From contig NZ_SJPR01000001.1 in assembly GCF_007859955.1 (NCBI RefSeq), forward strand, positions 1,989,590 through 2,053,589: a stretch of DNA of 64,000 nucleotides, read 5' to 3'. The translations under genes were made by a program, and so were the position numbers. Position 1 is the stretch's first letter. Each line of letters begins with the position of its first letter. The stretch is from Botrimarina colliarenosi. Lineage in GTDB: Bacteria > Planctomycetota > Planctomycetia > Pirellulales > Lacipirellulaceae. This document shows positions 41,947-52,006 of this stretch, piece by piece. The notes beneath the pieces are model-generated. The model was not told where the DNA came from. It ran no database searches and saw only the letters and a program-made list of their open reading frames with translations.

Positions 41947-43221
41947 CTATCGCAATTCGCGAGCGAAGCTCTTCGCGATCACGTCGCGCCGTAGGCTGAG
42001 CTTTGCGGTCATCTCGCCGAGGTCACGGTCGAAGCCACGGCCGATCAACGCGAACGTGTGCACCTGTTCTTCGGGCGACGCGCCGGCGAGGCACGCGTCA
42101 ATTACTTCACGGTAGAGCGTGCGAATCGCTTGGTGACGCAACGCGCCGCGCTTCGACCAGACCCAAAGCCGGCGGCGTTTGATCTCCGCTCGCAGCCGAT
42201 CGCGGTTCGGCACAATGAGCGCCCGCAGTCCCTTCCTATCGTCACCCAAGACACACGCCTGCTCGATCCAGGGCGACGCGCCCAGCAGCGCCTCGACGCG
42301 TGACGGCGCCACGTTCTTGCCGGTCGCCAGTACGATCAGCTCCTTCTTGCGGCCGGTGATCGTAAGGAAGCCATCGCTGTCGAGTTCGCCGAGGTCGCCC
42401 GTGTGCAGCCAGCCGTCACGCAGCGCCGCGGCGGTCGCCTCGGGGTCGTTGTAATAGCCGAGCATCACGTTCGGGCCACCGACAAGAATTTCCCCATCGC
42501 TCGCGATGCAAACCTCGACGCCCGGCAGCGGCTTGCCGACCGTGCCGAGTTTGTAGGCCGTCGGCGTGTTCACGGTGACAACCGGCGACGCCTCGGTGAG
42601 GCCGTAGCCGTTGTAGAGCGGCACCCCCTCGTCAAAGAACCGCTGCTCAACACTCGGCGCGAGCGGCGCGCCGCCGCAGTAGCAGCGCTTGATCTCGCCG
42701 CCCAATAGCTCACGCAGCGACACCCTCTCCTGCTCCGCCAAGTCGATCGCCTTCTGGAAGAAGTAGGGTACGCCGTTGATGACGGTCGGCTTCACCAACT
42801 TCGCGTCACGGAAGACGGTCTTCGGGCTCTCGGCCAGCACGAGCCGCGACCCACGCACAATCCACGTATAAAGGTCGCACGTGCGGGCGTAGAGGTGCTC
42901 CATTGGCAGGAAGGAGAGCCGCAGCTCATCCCCATCGCCGCCGGAGGCTTCGCTGAGCGCGATGGCGTTCGAGGCGAGATTCTTCTCGGTGAGCATCACG
43001 CCACGCGGCTCGCCCGAGGTGCCGGCAGTCTCGACGACCACCGTCTCGAAGGGTTCCAGCCATCGCCACCACGCCTCGCCCGATAATCGGCCCTTACTGA
43101 TTTCTTTCCAACGGGCCCACGCAACGACATTGCTTTCGATTCTACCCAACGCTTGCTTGTCGGCCTGCTCGTCGCGAACGGCGTCGATAAGCTCGGCGAT
43201 CGTCGGGGTAATGGCCGGCAC
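41947..43221 (-). CDS. Compact AMP-forming acyl-CoA ligase-like enzyme lacking the usual N-terminal subdomain
   Basis: The protein has 424 residues versus 500-650 for typical family members. The phosphate-binding motif VVVETAGTSGEPRGVMLTEKN sits at about 60-80 instead of 150-200. The rest is intact: LYNGYGLTEASPVV (A5), WLHTGDLGELDSDGFLTITGRKKELIVLATGKNVAP (A7-A8) and a C-terminal MTAKLSLRRDVI with the catalytic Lys, as in long-chain FadD15-type enzymes. The start is GTG 43221. An in-frame TAG lies three codons upstream (43228-43230), so the short N-terminus is not a missed start. It may have a smaller substrate pocket or be a non-classical adenylating enzyme; activity uncertain. Confidence 0.85.
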   Translation of the reverse strand: MPAITPTIAELIDAVRDEQADKQALGRIESNVVAWARWKEISKGRLSGEAWWRWLEPFETVVVETAGTSGEPRGVMLTEKNLASNAIALSEASGGDGDELRLSFLPMEHLYARTCDLYTWIVRGSRLVLAESPKTVFRDAKLVKPTVINGVPYFFQKAIDLAEQERVSLRELLGGEIKRCYCGGAPLAPSVEQRFFDEGVPLYNGYGLTEASPVVTVNTPTAYKLGTVGKPLPGVEVCIASDGEILVGGPNVMLGYYNDPEATAAALRDGWLHTGDLGELDSDGFLTITGRKKELIVLATGKNVAPSRVEALLGASPWIEQACVLGDDRKGLRALIVPNRDRLRAEIKRRRLWVWSKRGALRHQAIRTLYREVIDACLAGASPEEQVHTFALIGRGFDRDLGEMTAKLSLRRDVIAKSFARELR

Positions 43222-43238
43222 AATTCGCTACTAGGAAG

Positions 43239-43301
43239 GCCCACGAATCACGCGAATAAGCGCGAATCGCTCATTCGCGTCGATTCGTGTGATTCGTGGG
43301 C
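43239..43301. repeat. Palindromic repeat containing the 18-bp motif shared with the ribD end
   Basis: GCCCACGAATCACG at 43239 pairs with CGTGTGATTCGTGGGC ending at 43301, and inner GCGCGAAT / ATTCGCG segments continue the stem. The internal 18-mer at 43250-43267 also covers the ribD stop (14523-14540). It lies between pheT and the ligase. Confidence 0.75.
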
Positions 43302-43311
43302 AGCAAAAAAA

Positions 43312-45408
43312 CTAAGCGCGGAGCTTGCCGCCGAGCTCGCTCTCCAGCGCCGCGACGATGCGGCCGATCACCGCGTCGGCTTGGTCGCTTGTGAGCGTTC
43401 CTTCGGTTGAACGGAGCTGCACGCGGAAGACAACGCTCTTCTTGCCCTCGCCCAGCTGCTTCGCGTCGCGGAAGCTGTCGTCGGTGAACGCAATCTGCTC
43501 CGCCAACTCGCCGCCGGCTGTCCGCGCGGCCGACTCGATCGCGGCCCACGGCGTCGACTCCTCGACAACAATGTTGAGGTCCCGCGCCACCGGCGGGTAG
43601 CTCGACAGCGGGCTTGTTTGGCGGACCAGCTCGGCGGCGGCGGCCAGCACGCCCAGGTCGAGCTCGGCGACCGAAGCCGGGCCACGCAAACTAAAACGCT
43701 CGCGGCCGGCGGGGCTCACGTCGCCGAACAGGCACAGCGGCACGCCACCTAGCAGCAGGCCGGCGCTGCGCGACGCGTCGAGCAGCGCCCCTTCGTCGGG
43801 GCCGCGGGCTGGGGTGACCGTCAGCTCCGCCCCGGGCGCGACCGACGCCGCCAAGCTTTCGAGCACGCCCTTCAGTTCCGAGTAACCGCCGCCGGAAGTA
43901 ATAGCGAGCACCCGCTTCTCGGCCGGCAGCTCTCCCTCCTGCGGCAGATAGACCTTGGCGATCTCGAACAGCTCGACCACGGGGTTCGAGAGCGTCTCGT
44001 TCGTACGGCGGCACGCCAGTAGGCTCGGCGCGACGCTCTGCCGTAAGACGTTCGCCCGCCGCAGCACGGCCATGCCGGTCGATAGCGAACCGCCGCTGCC
44101 GTCCGACCAGGGAGCGAAACCGTCGGCCAGCTCGGGCTCGACCGCGCTGAGGGTGTACGCCTCGTCGAAACCGGCGCCGGCCAGCAATGCGCGGACCTGG
44201 TCGAAGACGTGGTCTTCGCGATGCTTCGCCGAGGGGAAGATCGGGAGCGTCGTCGCGGCGGGGATCTTGTCGTAGCCGTGGATGCGGGCGACTTCTTCGA
44301 TCAGGTCGCACTCGCGCGTCAGGTCGGCCCGCCAGGTTGGCGGCACGACCTTTACGCAGTGGTCGCAGTTGTGGATCTCTTCGCAACCGAGGTCGATGAG
44401 GATCTTGCGTACTTCGTCGGACGAAACCTCAACGCCAAGCAACCGCGAGATCTGCGGGTAACGCAGTTTGACGTGGTCGCGGCCCTCGTCGAAGACGCGC
44501 TCGGTCGGCTGGTTGTCGATGTCGATGACCCCTTCGCAGAGCTCACCGCCGGCCAGTTCGAGGATCAACTCGCAGCAGCGGCGGCTCGCCCAATCGATGC
44601 CCTGCGGATCGACGCCGCGCTCGAAGCGGTAGCTCGACGGGCTCTGCAGCACGTGCCGTCGCGCGGCGGCGCGGACGGCGAGCGGAGCGAAGTCGGCCGC
44701 CTCGATCAGGACGTCGGTCGTCGTGTCCGAGACCTCGGTGTCGGCGCCCCCCATCACGCCGCCAAGGGCGACGGGGCGCTTCGCGTCGGCGATGACGACC
44801 TCGTCGCCGGTGAGCCTGTACTCTTTGTGATTGATCGCGGTGAATGGCTCGTCCTTCACCGCTTGGCGAACGACGATCTTGCCGCCATGCAGCTTCGCAA
44901 AGTCAAACGCGTGCAGCGGCTGGCCGATCTCCATCATCACGTAGTTCGTGATATCGACAACGTTGTTGATCGTCGCGACGCCGATCGTCTTCAAGCGGTT
45001 CTGGAGCCACTTCGGGCTCGGGCCGATCTTCACGCCCTTGATTAGCCGGGCCGTGTAGCGGGGGCAGAGCTCGTGGCAGTTGACCGTGACGCTGGTCTCG
45101 GTGGCGACCGATTTTGCGCTGGAGGCCGATCCGCTTACTGTCGTGCGAGGCTGGACGCCATCCGCGTTGGTGAGCGGTTCGGGGCGCTTTAGTTGCTGGC
45201 CGAAGAGGACGGCGACCTCGCGTGCGACACCAATGTGGCCGAGGCAATCGGGGCGGTTGCTGGTGACCTCGAGGTCGATCGCGGTGTCGTCGCCGACGGC
45301 GTGGAACTCTTCGAGGTTCAGGCCCGCGAGCGTCAGACGCTCGGTCAGCTCCTCGATCGACTTCGGGAGTGCGACGTAGTCGGCGAGCCAGTCGGTTGAA
45401 ACGATCAT
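43312..45408 (-). CDS. pheT: Phenylalanyl-tRNA synthetase beta subunit (no N-terminal tRNA-binding domain)
   Basis: The protein has 698 residues, about 100 shorter than E. coli PheT. After the first about 40 residues (STDWLADYVALPKSIEELTE, LTLAGLNLEEFHAVGDDTAI) it passes straight into the B3/B4-region LEVTSNRPDCLGHIGVAREVAV. The OB-fold tRNA_bind domain normally between these segments is missing. The rest is normal: TINNVVDITNYVMMEIGQPLHAFD, SYRFERGVDPQGIDWASRR, B5-type LDLG-like segments, and a C-terminal FDX-ACB domain (SYPPVARDLNIVV onward). It forms the alpha2-beta2 enzyme with PheS, encoded 88 bp upstream. Essential gene. Confidence 0.95.
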   Translation of the reverse strand: MIVSTDWLADYVALPKSIEELTERLTLAGLNLEEFHAVGDDTAIDLEVTSNRPDCLGHIGVAREVAVLFGQQLKRPEPLTNADGVQPRTTVSGSASSAKSVATETSVTVNCHELCPRYTARLIKGVKIGPSPKWLQNRLKTIGVATINNVVDITNYVMMEIGQPLHAFDFAKLHGGKIVVRQAVKDEPFTAINHKEYRLTGDEVVIADAKRPVALGGVMGGADTEVSDTTTDVLIEAADFAPLAVRAAARRHVLQSPSSYRFERGVDPQGIDWASRRCCELILELAGGELCEGVIDIDNQPTERVFDEGRDHVKLRYPQISRLLGVEVSSDEVRKILIDLGCEEIHNCDHCVKVVPPTWRADLTRECDLIEEVARIHGYDKIPAATTLPIFPSAKHREDHVFDQVRALLAGAGFDEAYTLSAVEPELADGFAPWSDGSGGSLSTGMAVLRRANVLRQSVAPSLLACRRTNETLSNPVVELFEIAKVYLPQEGELPAEKRVLAITSGGGYSELKGVLESLAASVAPGAELTVTPARGPDEGALLDASRSAGLLLGGVPLCLFGDVSPAGRERFSLRGPASVAELDLGVLAAAAELVRQTSPLSSYPPVARDLNIVVEESTPWAAIESAARTAGGELAEQIAFTDDSFRDAKQLGEGKKSVVFRVQLRSTEGTLTSDQADAVIGRIVAALESELGGKLRA

Positions 45409-45415
45409 TGGATTA

Positions 45416-45487
45416 ACCGCGGAGTACGCGGAGGACGCGGAGAAGGCTTAGGAGTCACCCCTTTGCGTCCTCCGCGAACTCCGCGGT
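45416..45487. repeat. Palindrome between pheS and pheT
   Basis: ACCGCGGAGTACGCGGAGGACGC (45416) is mirrored by GCGTCCTCCGCGAACTCCGCGGT (ends 45487) with one mismatch and a 26-base loop. It starts 7 bases upstream of the pheT ATG, so its stem could control pheT translation. Confidence 0.8.
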
Positions 45488-45496
45488 GAATCGATT

Positions 45497-46597
45497 TCAA
45501 AACTGAGCTAAGAACCGTACGTCGTTCGCGTACAGATCGCGGATGTCGGTGATGCCGTGTTGCCGCATGCAGATGCGTTCGATGCCGAGGCCGAAGGCGA
45601 AGCCGGTTACTTGCTCGGGGTCGTAGCCAACGGCCCGCAGCACGTTGGGGTCGACCATGCCGGCGCCGCCGATCTCCATCCACTTGCCGTCGTGCCAGAT
45701 GTCGCACTCGACACTCGGCTCGGTGAACGGGAAGAAGCTCGGACGGAAGCGGACCTCTATGGGCTCGCTACTCTCCAGACCGAAGTACGACTGCCAGAAC
45801 ATCTGCAGCACGCCCTTCAGGTCGGCCATCGTCACGCCCGGCGCGATGCAGAGGCCTTCGATCTGGTGGAACATCGGGTAGTGCGTCGCGTCGGCCGTGT
45901 CGGGGCGGTAGACGCGGCCGAGCGAGACGATCCGCACGGGGGGCGGGTCGTCCCCCTCGGCGGTGGCGGCGATGGCGGCCTCCATCGTGCGGATCTGCAC
46001 CGTGGAGGTTTGGCTGCGGAGCAGGAGGGGTTTGCCGTCGGGGCCGAGGGCGGGGGCGGGTTCGGCCGGGGTCGAGGACGACTCGGCTCGCTGCGCGACT
46101 GAGAGGTAGAAGTTGTCGAGGGGGTCGCGCGCGGGGTGGACTTCGGGGATGTTCAGCGCGACGAAGTTGTGCCAGTCGTCTTCGATCTCGGGACCCTCGA
46201 CGGCGGTGAAGCCGAGGCGGCCCATGATCTCCTTCATCCGCTCGATCGTCTGCGTGATCGGGTGGAGTCGGCCACGGCGGAGCGGGCGGCCGGGGAGCGT
46301 GATGTCGAAGGCGTCTTGAACGCCCGTCGAAGCGCCCGAGTCGAGCCGCGTCTTGGCGGTCTCGAAGGCGGTTTCAATGGCGCCCTTCACCGCGTTGAGC
46401 TTCTGCCCCGCGGCCGGCTTGTCGGCCTTATCGACGCCCCCCATCCCCTTCTGGATCGCCTTGAGGCGGCCCGCTTTGGCGCCGAGGAACTCGACGCGCG
46501 CCGCTTCGAGCGCCTCGCCGTCAGCCGCCGCGCCGAACGCCTGGGCGGCGTCGGACTCGAAGGCTTCGAGGTCGGCGAGGAAGTCAGCGAGGGCCAC
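45497..46597 (-). CDS. pheS: Phenylalanyl-tRNA synthetase alpha subunit
   Basis: The protein has 366 residues (usual 330-350). The N-terminal coiled coil (1-90, for example [19 protein letters not shown]) is followed by the class II core: [19 protein letters not shown] (motif 1 region), [39 protein letters not shown] (motif 2) and [22 protein letters not shown] (motif 3). The insertion [18 protein letters not shown] near 175 adds length. The start is GTG 46597. It lies in the order rpmI-rplT-pheS-pheT on the reverse strand, which suggests coordinated expression of translation genes. Confidence 0.96.
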   Translation of the reverse strand: MALADFLADLEAFESDAAQAFGAAADGEALEAARVEFLGAKAGRLKAIQKGMGGVDKADKPAAGQKLNAVKGAIETAFETAKTRLDSGASTGVQDAFDITLPGRPLRRGRLHPITQTIERMKEIMGRLGFTAVEGPEIEDDWHNFVALNIPEVHPARDPLDNFYLSVAQRAESSSTPAEPAPALGPDGKPLLLRSQTSTVQIRTMEAAIAATAEGDDPPPVRIVSLGRVYRPDTADATHYPMFHQIEGLCIAPGVTMADLKGVLQMFWQSYFGLESSEPIEVRFRPSFFPFTEPSVECDIWHDGKWMEIGGAGMVDPNVLRAVGYDPEQVTGFAFGLGIERICMRQHGITDIRDLYANDVRFLAQF

Positions 46598-46642
46598 GGC
46601 GGGGACCTAGGCGGAGTCAGAAGCGGAGCGGGGCGTGGGGGC

Positions 46643-46729
46643 ACTCCCGGCGCTGGCGCTTAGGGCTCCCGCCCACGGAATGGTCAACCAAGCGAGGGGC
46701 CGGGAGCCCTAAGCGCCAGCGCCGGGAGT
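46643..46729. repeat. Perfect 26-bp inverted repeat of the GAGCCCTAAGCG family
   Basis: Arms 46643-46668 and 46704-46729 are exact reverse complements with a 35-base loop; 20302-20391 is the second, slightly degraded copy. Here it separates pheS and rplT. Confidence 0.85.
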
Positions 46730-46745
46730 TTCAGCGCGAACAACC

Positions 46746-47165
46746 TCAGACCGCAACCGCTTCGCGGGCCTTGTGGTCGGCGGCGACCTGGGCGGCGCGC
46801 TCGTCGTCCTTCTTCTTCATGTGGGTCTCGCACTGGGCGAACACCACGTCGAAGGCGGCCGGGTCGTGGATCGCCATCTCCGAGAGGCTCTTGCGGTCCA
46901 GCGCGATCTCGAGCGTGTTCAGGGCGTTGATGAACTCGCTATAGCGACGGCCACGCTGCCGGCAAGCGGCGTTGAGACGCGTGATCCAGAGGCGGCGGAA
47001 CTCACGGGCGCGGACCTTACGGTCGCGGTATGAGTAAGCGCCCGACCGCACGAGCGTCTCTTTGACGGTGCGGATGCACTTGCTGCGGGCTCCGACGTTG
47101 CCCTTGGCGGCCTTGAAGAGACGCTTCTTACGCTGGTGGCGCGAGGCGCCGTTGGTTGTCCGCAT
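46746..47165 (-). CDS. rplT: 50S ribosomal protein L20
   Basis: The protein has 139 residues (usual 115-120). It contains the L20 signature: [57 protein letters not shown] and [19 protein letters not shown] charged C-terminal extension ([18 protein letters not shown]) accounts for the extra length. The ATG at 47165 has a GGAG ribosome site. Together with rpmI upstream it forms a classic pair, although infC, usually the first gene of this operon, is absent from the window. Confidence 0.97.
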   Translation of the reverse strand: MRTTNGASRHQRKKRLFKAAKGNVGARSKCIRTVKETLVRSGAYSYRDRKVRAREFRRLWITRLNAACRQRGRRYSEFINALNTLEIALDRKSLSEMAIHDPAAFDVVFAQCETHMKKKDDERAAQVAADHKAREAVAV

Positions 47166-47278
47166 GGCGGAACTCCGGGTTGTGCTCAGCCCAGGCCGCG
47201 GGGGGTGACCTTTCGGTCAAGAACCCGCTGTTTTAACGCCCGGCCAGCTTGGTGACGTTGGGGAGGGGCGAGGGACTC

Positions 47279-47327
47279 AGGGACGGGGGACGAGGGGGTT
47301 TCCGTTTCCCCCTCGTCCCCCGTCCCT
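47279..47327. terminator. Strong GC hairpin between rpmI and rplT
   Basis: AGGGACGGGGGACGAGGGGG (47279-47298) pairs perfectly with 47308-47327; loop TTTCCGTTT. It sits 17 bases after the rpmI stop. No poly-T follows, so it could be an RNA processing or attenuation structure or another mobile palindrome. Confidence 0.65.
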
Positions 47328-47343
47328 AGCCTCTCGGCCCTTA

Positions 47344-47547
47344 TCAGTATCCGTTGCCCGCCAACACCTCGGCAATCTTCTTCGAGTTGCTGTCGTTGGT
47401 GGTGTCGGTGCCGCGCAGGTTGCGCTTCCGCTTCTGCGTCATGCGGGCGGCCAGGTGGCTCGTGCCGGCCATGCGGTGCTTCGCCTTGCCGCTGGCGGAG
47501 AGGCGGAACCGCTTTTTGGACGCTTTGTGGGTCTTTTGCTTCGGCAT
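47344..47547 (-). CDS. rpmI: 50S ribosomal protein L35
   Basis: The protein has 67 residues and carries the L35 signature PKQKTHKASKKRFRLSASGK, followed by KAKHRMAGTSHLA and KRKRNLRGT. The start is ATG 47547, with AGGAG about 11 bases upstream. First gene of the reverse-strand block rpmI-rplT-pheS-pheT. It is divergent from amtB. Confidence 0.96.
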   Translation of the reverse strand: MPKQKTHKASKKRFRLSASGKAKHRMAGTSHLAARMTQKRKRNLRGTDTTNDSNSKKIAEVLAGNGY

Positions 47548-47868
47548 AACAGCAGTGCTCCTAGGCCCGTGGGCCCCCGGAAATGACGGTAATGGTCTCG
47601 CGAGCCCCGCAGGATAGCGGCTCCGCGGGGGCGGGGGAAGGGCCAAAACCACGGCGGGCGAAGGGCGGCCCTGCGTTCTATCGACGCCCCCGGCCGCCCA
47701 ATTTGACCGGAAATCCCCCGGCCAAGAGGCGTGGGGTGGCGTCGGTGGTTGAAACACTCCCCCCGCGCGCCCAAGATAACGGCCGCTCGACAGGCGGGCC
47801 GGCTCCGAAAGTGGGGCGCGGCCGGACTCAAATCTCTAATCTCTCTTCCAGAAAAACGGCAGGCGGCG
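47548..47868. other. Divergent intergenic region between rpmI and amtB
   Basis: This 321 bp region should contain the promoter of the L35/L20/Phe-RS block and of amtB. No NtrC or RpoN consensus (GG-N10-GC) was obvious before amtB. No gene or repeat is apparent. The usual infC gene is not present here. Confidence 0.5.
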
Positions 47869-49284
47869 ATGATCGCATTCGGTCCGCGCGGGGCGGTATT
47901 GGTGTTGGGTTCGCTGCTGGCCCTCGCGGCGGCGGCCTCGCCGGCCCCCGCCCAGGAGATCACCACAGCGGACCTCGCCGCGGGCGTCGAGGAGGCGAAG
48001 CTCGCCGGCCACAACGCCTGGATGCTCACCAGCTGCGCCCTGGTCCTGTTCATGACCGTGCCGGGGCTGGCGATGTTCTACGGCGGCCTCGTCCGGCGTA
48101 AGAACATTCTCAGCGTGCTCATGCAGTGCCTCTTCTTGATGGGCCTGATGACCGTTCTCTGGGCCCTGTACGGCTACTCGCTCGCCTTCGGCGGCGACGG
48201 CGCCGACAACCCGTACATCGGCAACGGGCAGTACCTGTTCATGAACGATGTCGCCCGCACGTGGGACGCCGAAGCGGGCGCCGCGGTTGAGCCGATGGAG
48301 GGCGCCATCCCCCGGCTGACGCACATGGCCTTCCAAGGCATGTTCTTCATCATCACCCCGGCGCTGATCTGCGGCGCGTTCGCCGAACGGATGAAGTTCT
48401 CCGCGATGGTGCTCTTCAGCATCCTCTGGGGGACGCTGGTCTACTGCCCGCTCTGCCACTGGGTGTGGGACGGCGGCATCCTCGCCTACGGCGGCGAGAA
48501 GTCGTGGGGCAACGGCGCCCTCGACTTCGCCGGCGGCACCGTCGTGCATATCAGCTCGGGCGTCTCGGCCCTCGTCTGCGCCATGCTGATCGGCCGCCGC
48601 AAGGGCTTTGGGCACGAGGACATGCGGCCGCACAACCTCACCTACACGGCGATCGGCGCCGGCATGCTTTGGGTTGGCTGGTTCGGCTTCAACGCCGGTA
48701 GCGAACTCGCCTCGGACCACCTCACCAGCAGCGCGTTCGTTGTCACCCACTTCGGCGCCGCGGCGGGCGTGCTCACTTGGTCGTTCTACGAGTGGCTGAC
48801 GCGCGGCAAGCCGAGCGTGCTGGGCGCCGCGTCGGGCGCGGTGGCAGGCCTCGTCTGCGTGACGCCGGCGGCCGGCTTCGTCTCGCCGATGTCGGGCCTG
48901 ATCATGGGCGCCGCGGGCGGGATCGTTTGCGCCTACGCCGTCGGACTCAAGGGCAAGTTTGGTTACGACGACGCGCTCGACGCCTTCGGCGTGCACGGCG
49001 TCGGCGGCACCCTCGGCGCCATCCTGACGGGGGTCTTCGCCACCCGCGCCGCGTGGGACATCGGCGAAGGCAAACCGCTCGGCCTTATCGAGGCCGCCTC
49101 GTACGGCGAGTCGGTTATGGGGGGCCAGCTCTGCGCCACGTCGGTGACTTGGCTCTTCAGCATCGTGGCGACCTTCGTCATCCTCAAAGTGCTCGACGCG
49201 ACCATCGGCCTCCGCATCGACGACGAGGGCGAGCGCAAGGGCCTCGATATCGCCGACCACGAGGAAGAGGGGTACCTGTTCTAG
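47869..49284 (+). CDS. amtB: Ammonium transporter, Amt family
   Basis: The protein has 471 residues: signal-like N-terminal helix (AVLVLGSLLALAAAA) followed by eleven membrane helices. Family hallmarks include TVPGLAMFYGGLVRRKNILS, the phenylalanine gate and channel-lining MAFQGMFFIITPALICGAF, CHWVWDGGILA and FAGGTVVHISSGVSAL with the first pore His. DALDAFGVHGVGGTLGAI carries the second pore His. A cytosolic acidic C-terminal tail (DDEGERKGLDIADHEEEGYLF) follows. It imports ammonium. The gene lacks an adjacent glnK regulator, which usually accompanies amtB. The ATG at 47869 has an AGGCGG sequence upstream. Confidence 0.95.
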   Translation: MIAFGPRGAVLVLGSLLALAAAASPAPAQEITTADLAAGVEEAKLAGHNAWMLTSCALVLFMTVPGLAMFYGGLVRRKNILSVLMQCLFLMGLMTVLWALYGYSLAFGGDGADNPYIGNGQYLFMNDVARTWDAEAGAAVEPMEGAIPRLTHMAFQGMFFIITPALICGAFAERMKFSAMVLFSILWGTLVYCPLCHWVWDGGILAYGGEKSWGNGALDFAGGTVVHISSGVSALVCAMLIGRRKGFGHEDMRPHNLTYTAIGAGMLWVGWFGFNAGSELASDHLTSSAFVVTHFGAAAGVLTWSFYEWLTRGKPSVLGAASGAVAGLVCVTPAAGFVSPMSGLIMGAAGGIVCAYAVGLKGKFGYDDALDAFGVHGVGGTLGAILTGVFATRAAWDIGEGKPLGLIEAASYGESVMGGQLCATSVTWLFSIVATFVILKVLDATIGLRIDDEGERKGLDIADHEEEGYLF

Positions 49285-49297
49285 GTCCCTTCGTTTC

Positions 49298-49335
49298 TTC
49301 GATTGAAGAACGGCTCTTCGATAGAAGAACGGCCC
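49298..49335. repeat. 19-bp tandem repeat after amtB
   Basis: TTCGATTGAAGAACGGCTC (49298-49316) and TTCGATAGAAGAACGGCCC (49317-49335) are tandem and 17 of 19 bases are identical. It begins 14 bases after the amtB stop. Confidence 0.75.
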
Positions 49336-49349
49336 GACAATCGCGATTT

Positions 49350-49417
49350 CTCGAGCCGCGCATGGAGTAAGCGGAGCGGTCCGCAGCGCTCTCCGCTTAC
49401 TCCGTGCGCGGTTCGAG
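49350..49417. repeat. Long hairpin between amtB and acs
   Basis: Arms 49350-49376 and 49391-49417 (27 bp, two mismatches) with a 14-base loop. Position after amtB fits a terminator or dispersed palindrome. It ends 115 bp before acs. Confidence 0.75.
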
Positions 49418-49532
49418 CTCTGTGCGCGGCTCGAAAAACCCTGATTCGCGCACCGTCGGTGGAAGCCCAACCGCTGCGCGGCTAGACTCGCCCTACTCTT
49501 TACCCCTCTTTTCTCGACGCGGAGAAGCGGCG

Positions 49533-51494
<1,962 letters not shown>

Positions 51495-51500
51495 GCGCGC

Positions 51501-51863
51501 TTGACGTCATGGACCCACCGAGATGGTGAAAGCCTCAAAGACAACGTTGGGGCTGTGATTACGCTCGGCGTCGTCGTCCCCGGCCTCCTCGCATTGCACA
51601 CGGCGTACTGTTTAGCAGTTGGGTCGGTGCTCTGCTTTCGTGGTGGGAATGGCTTCGAGAAATGCAACCTAGTTTGGGCGGACGACTCGGTCCGGTTCAC
51701 CTTCTGGCTTGCGTTCCAAACGGCGGTTGCCGTCGGCGCCTTTTCTTGGTTCTTTCTTGCCAACCGGCTGCGTTGGGAGCGCTACGCTGAAACGGGGGTA
51801 CTCGGTGCTTGTGTGATCTTGGTTGCCGGCATCGTTCTGTCGATTCTTTACGCCGTGTGGTAA
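51501..51863 (+). CDS. Small membrane protein of unknown function
   Basis: The frame encodes 120 residues, with three predicted helices: AVITLGVVVPGLLALHTAYCL, FTFWLAFQTAVAVGAFSWFFL and VLGACVILVAGIVLSILYAV. A charged loop contains WADDSVRF and RLRWERYAE. The frame opens with TTG 51501, 6 bp after the acs stop, and an internal GTG is possible; no ribosome site is clear. Base composition is less GC-rich than its neighbours. No family is recognised. Confidence 0.45.
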   Translation: MTSWTHRDGESLKDNVGAVITLGVVVPGLLALHTAYCLAVGSVLCFRGGNGFEKCNLVWADDSVRFTFWLAFQTAVAVGAFSWFFLANRLRWERYAETGVLGACVILVAGIVLSILYAVW

Positions 51864-52006
51864 GCGGGAAGGAATGTTAGGTGTTTTTACCCAGCCCTCA
51901 CGATGTCGCACAGAAAAGCGGCGTGGCAAGCGGCTCATCGAGTGACGCTTCTGGGTTATGCTGGGTAATCTCTATTAGCGAAACCGTCTCCTAAAGAGTT
52001 GTTCAG

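Noticed and set aside
47836-49470. About 540-codon reverse open frame
   Set aside because: Antisense to amtB, whose channel motifs are complete.
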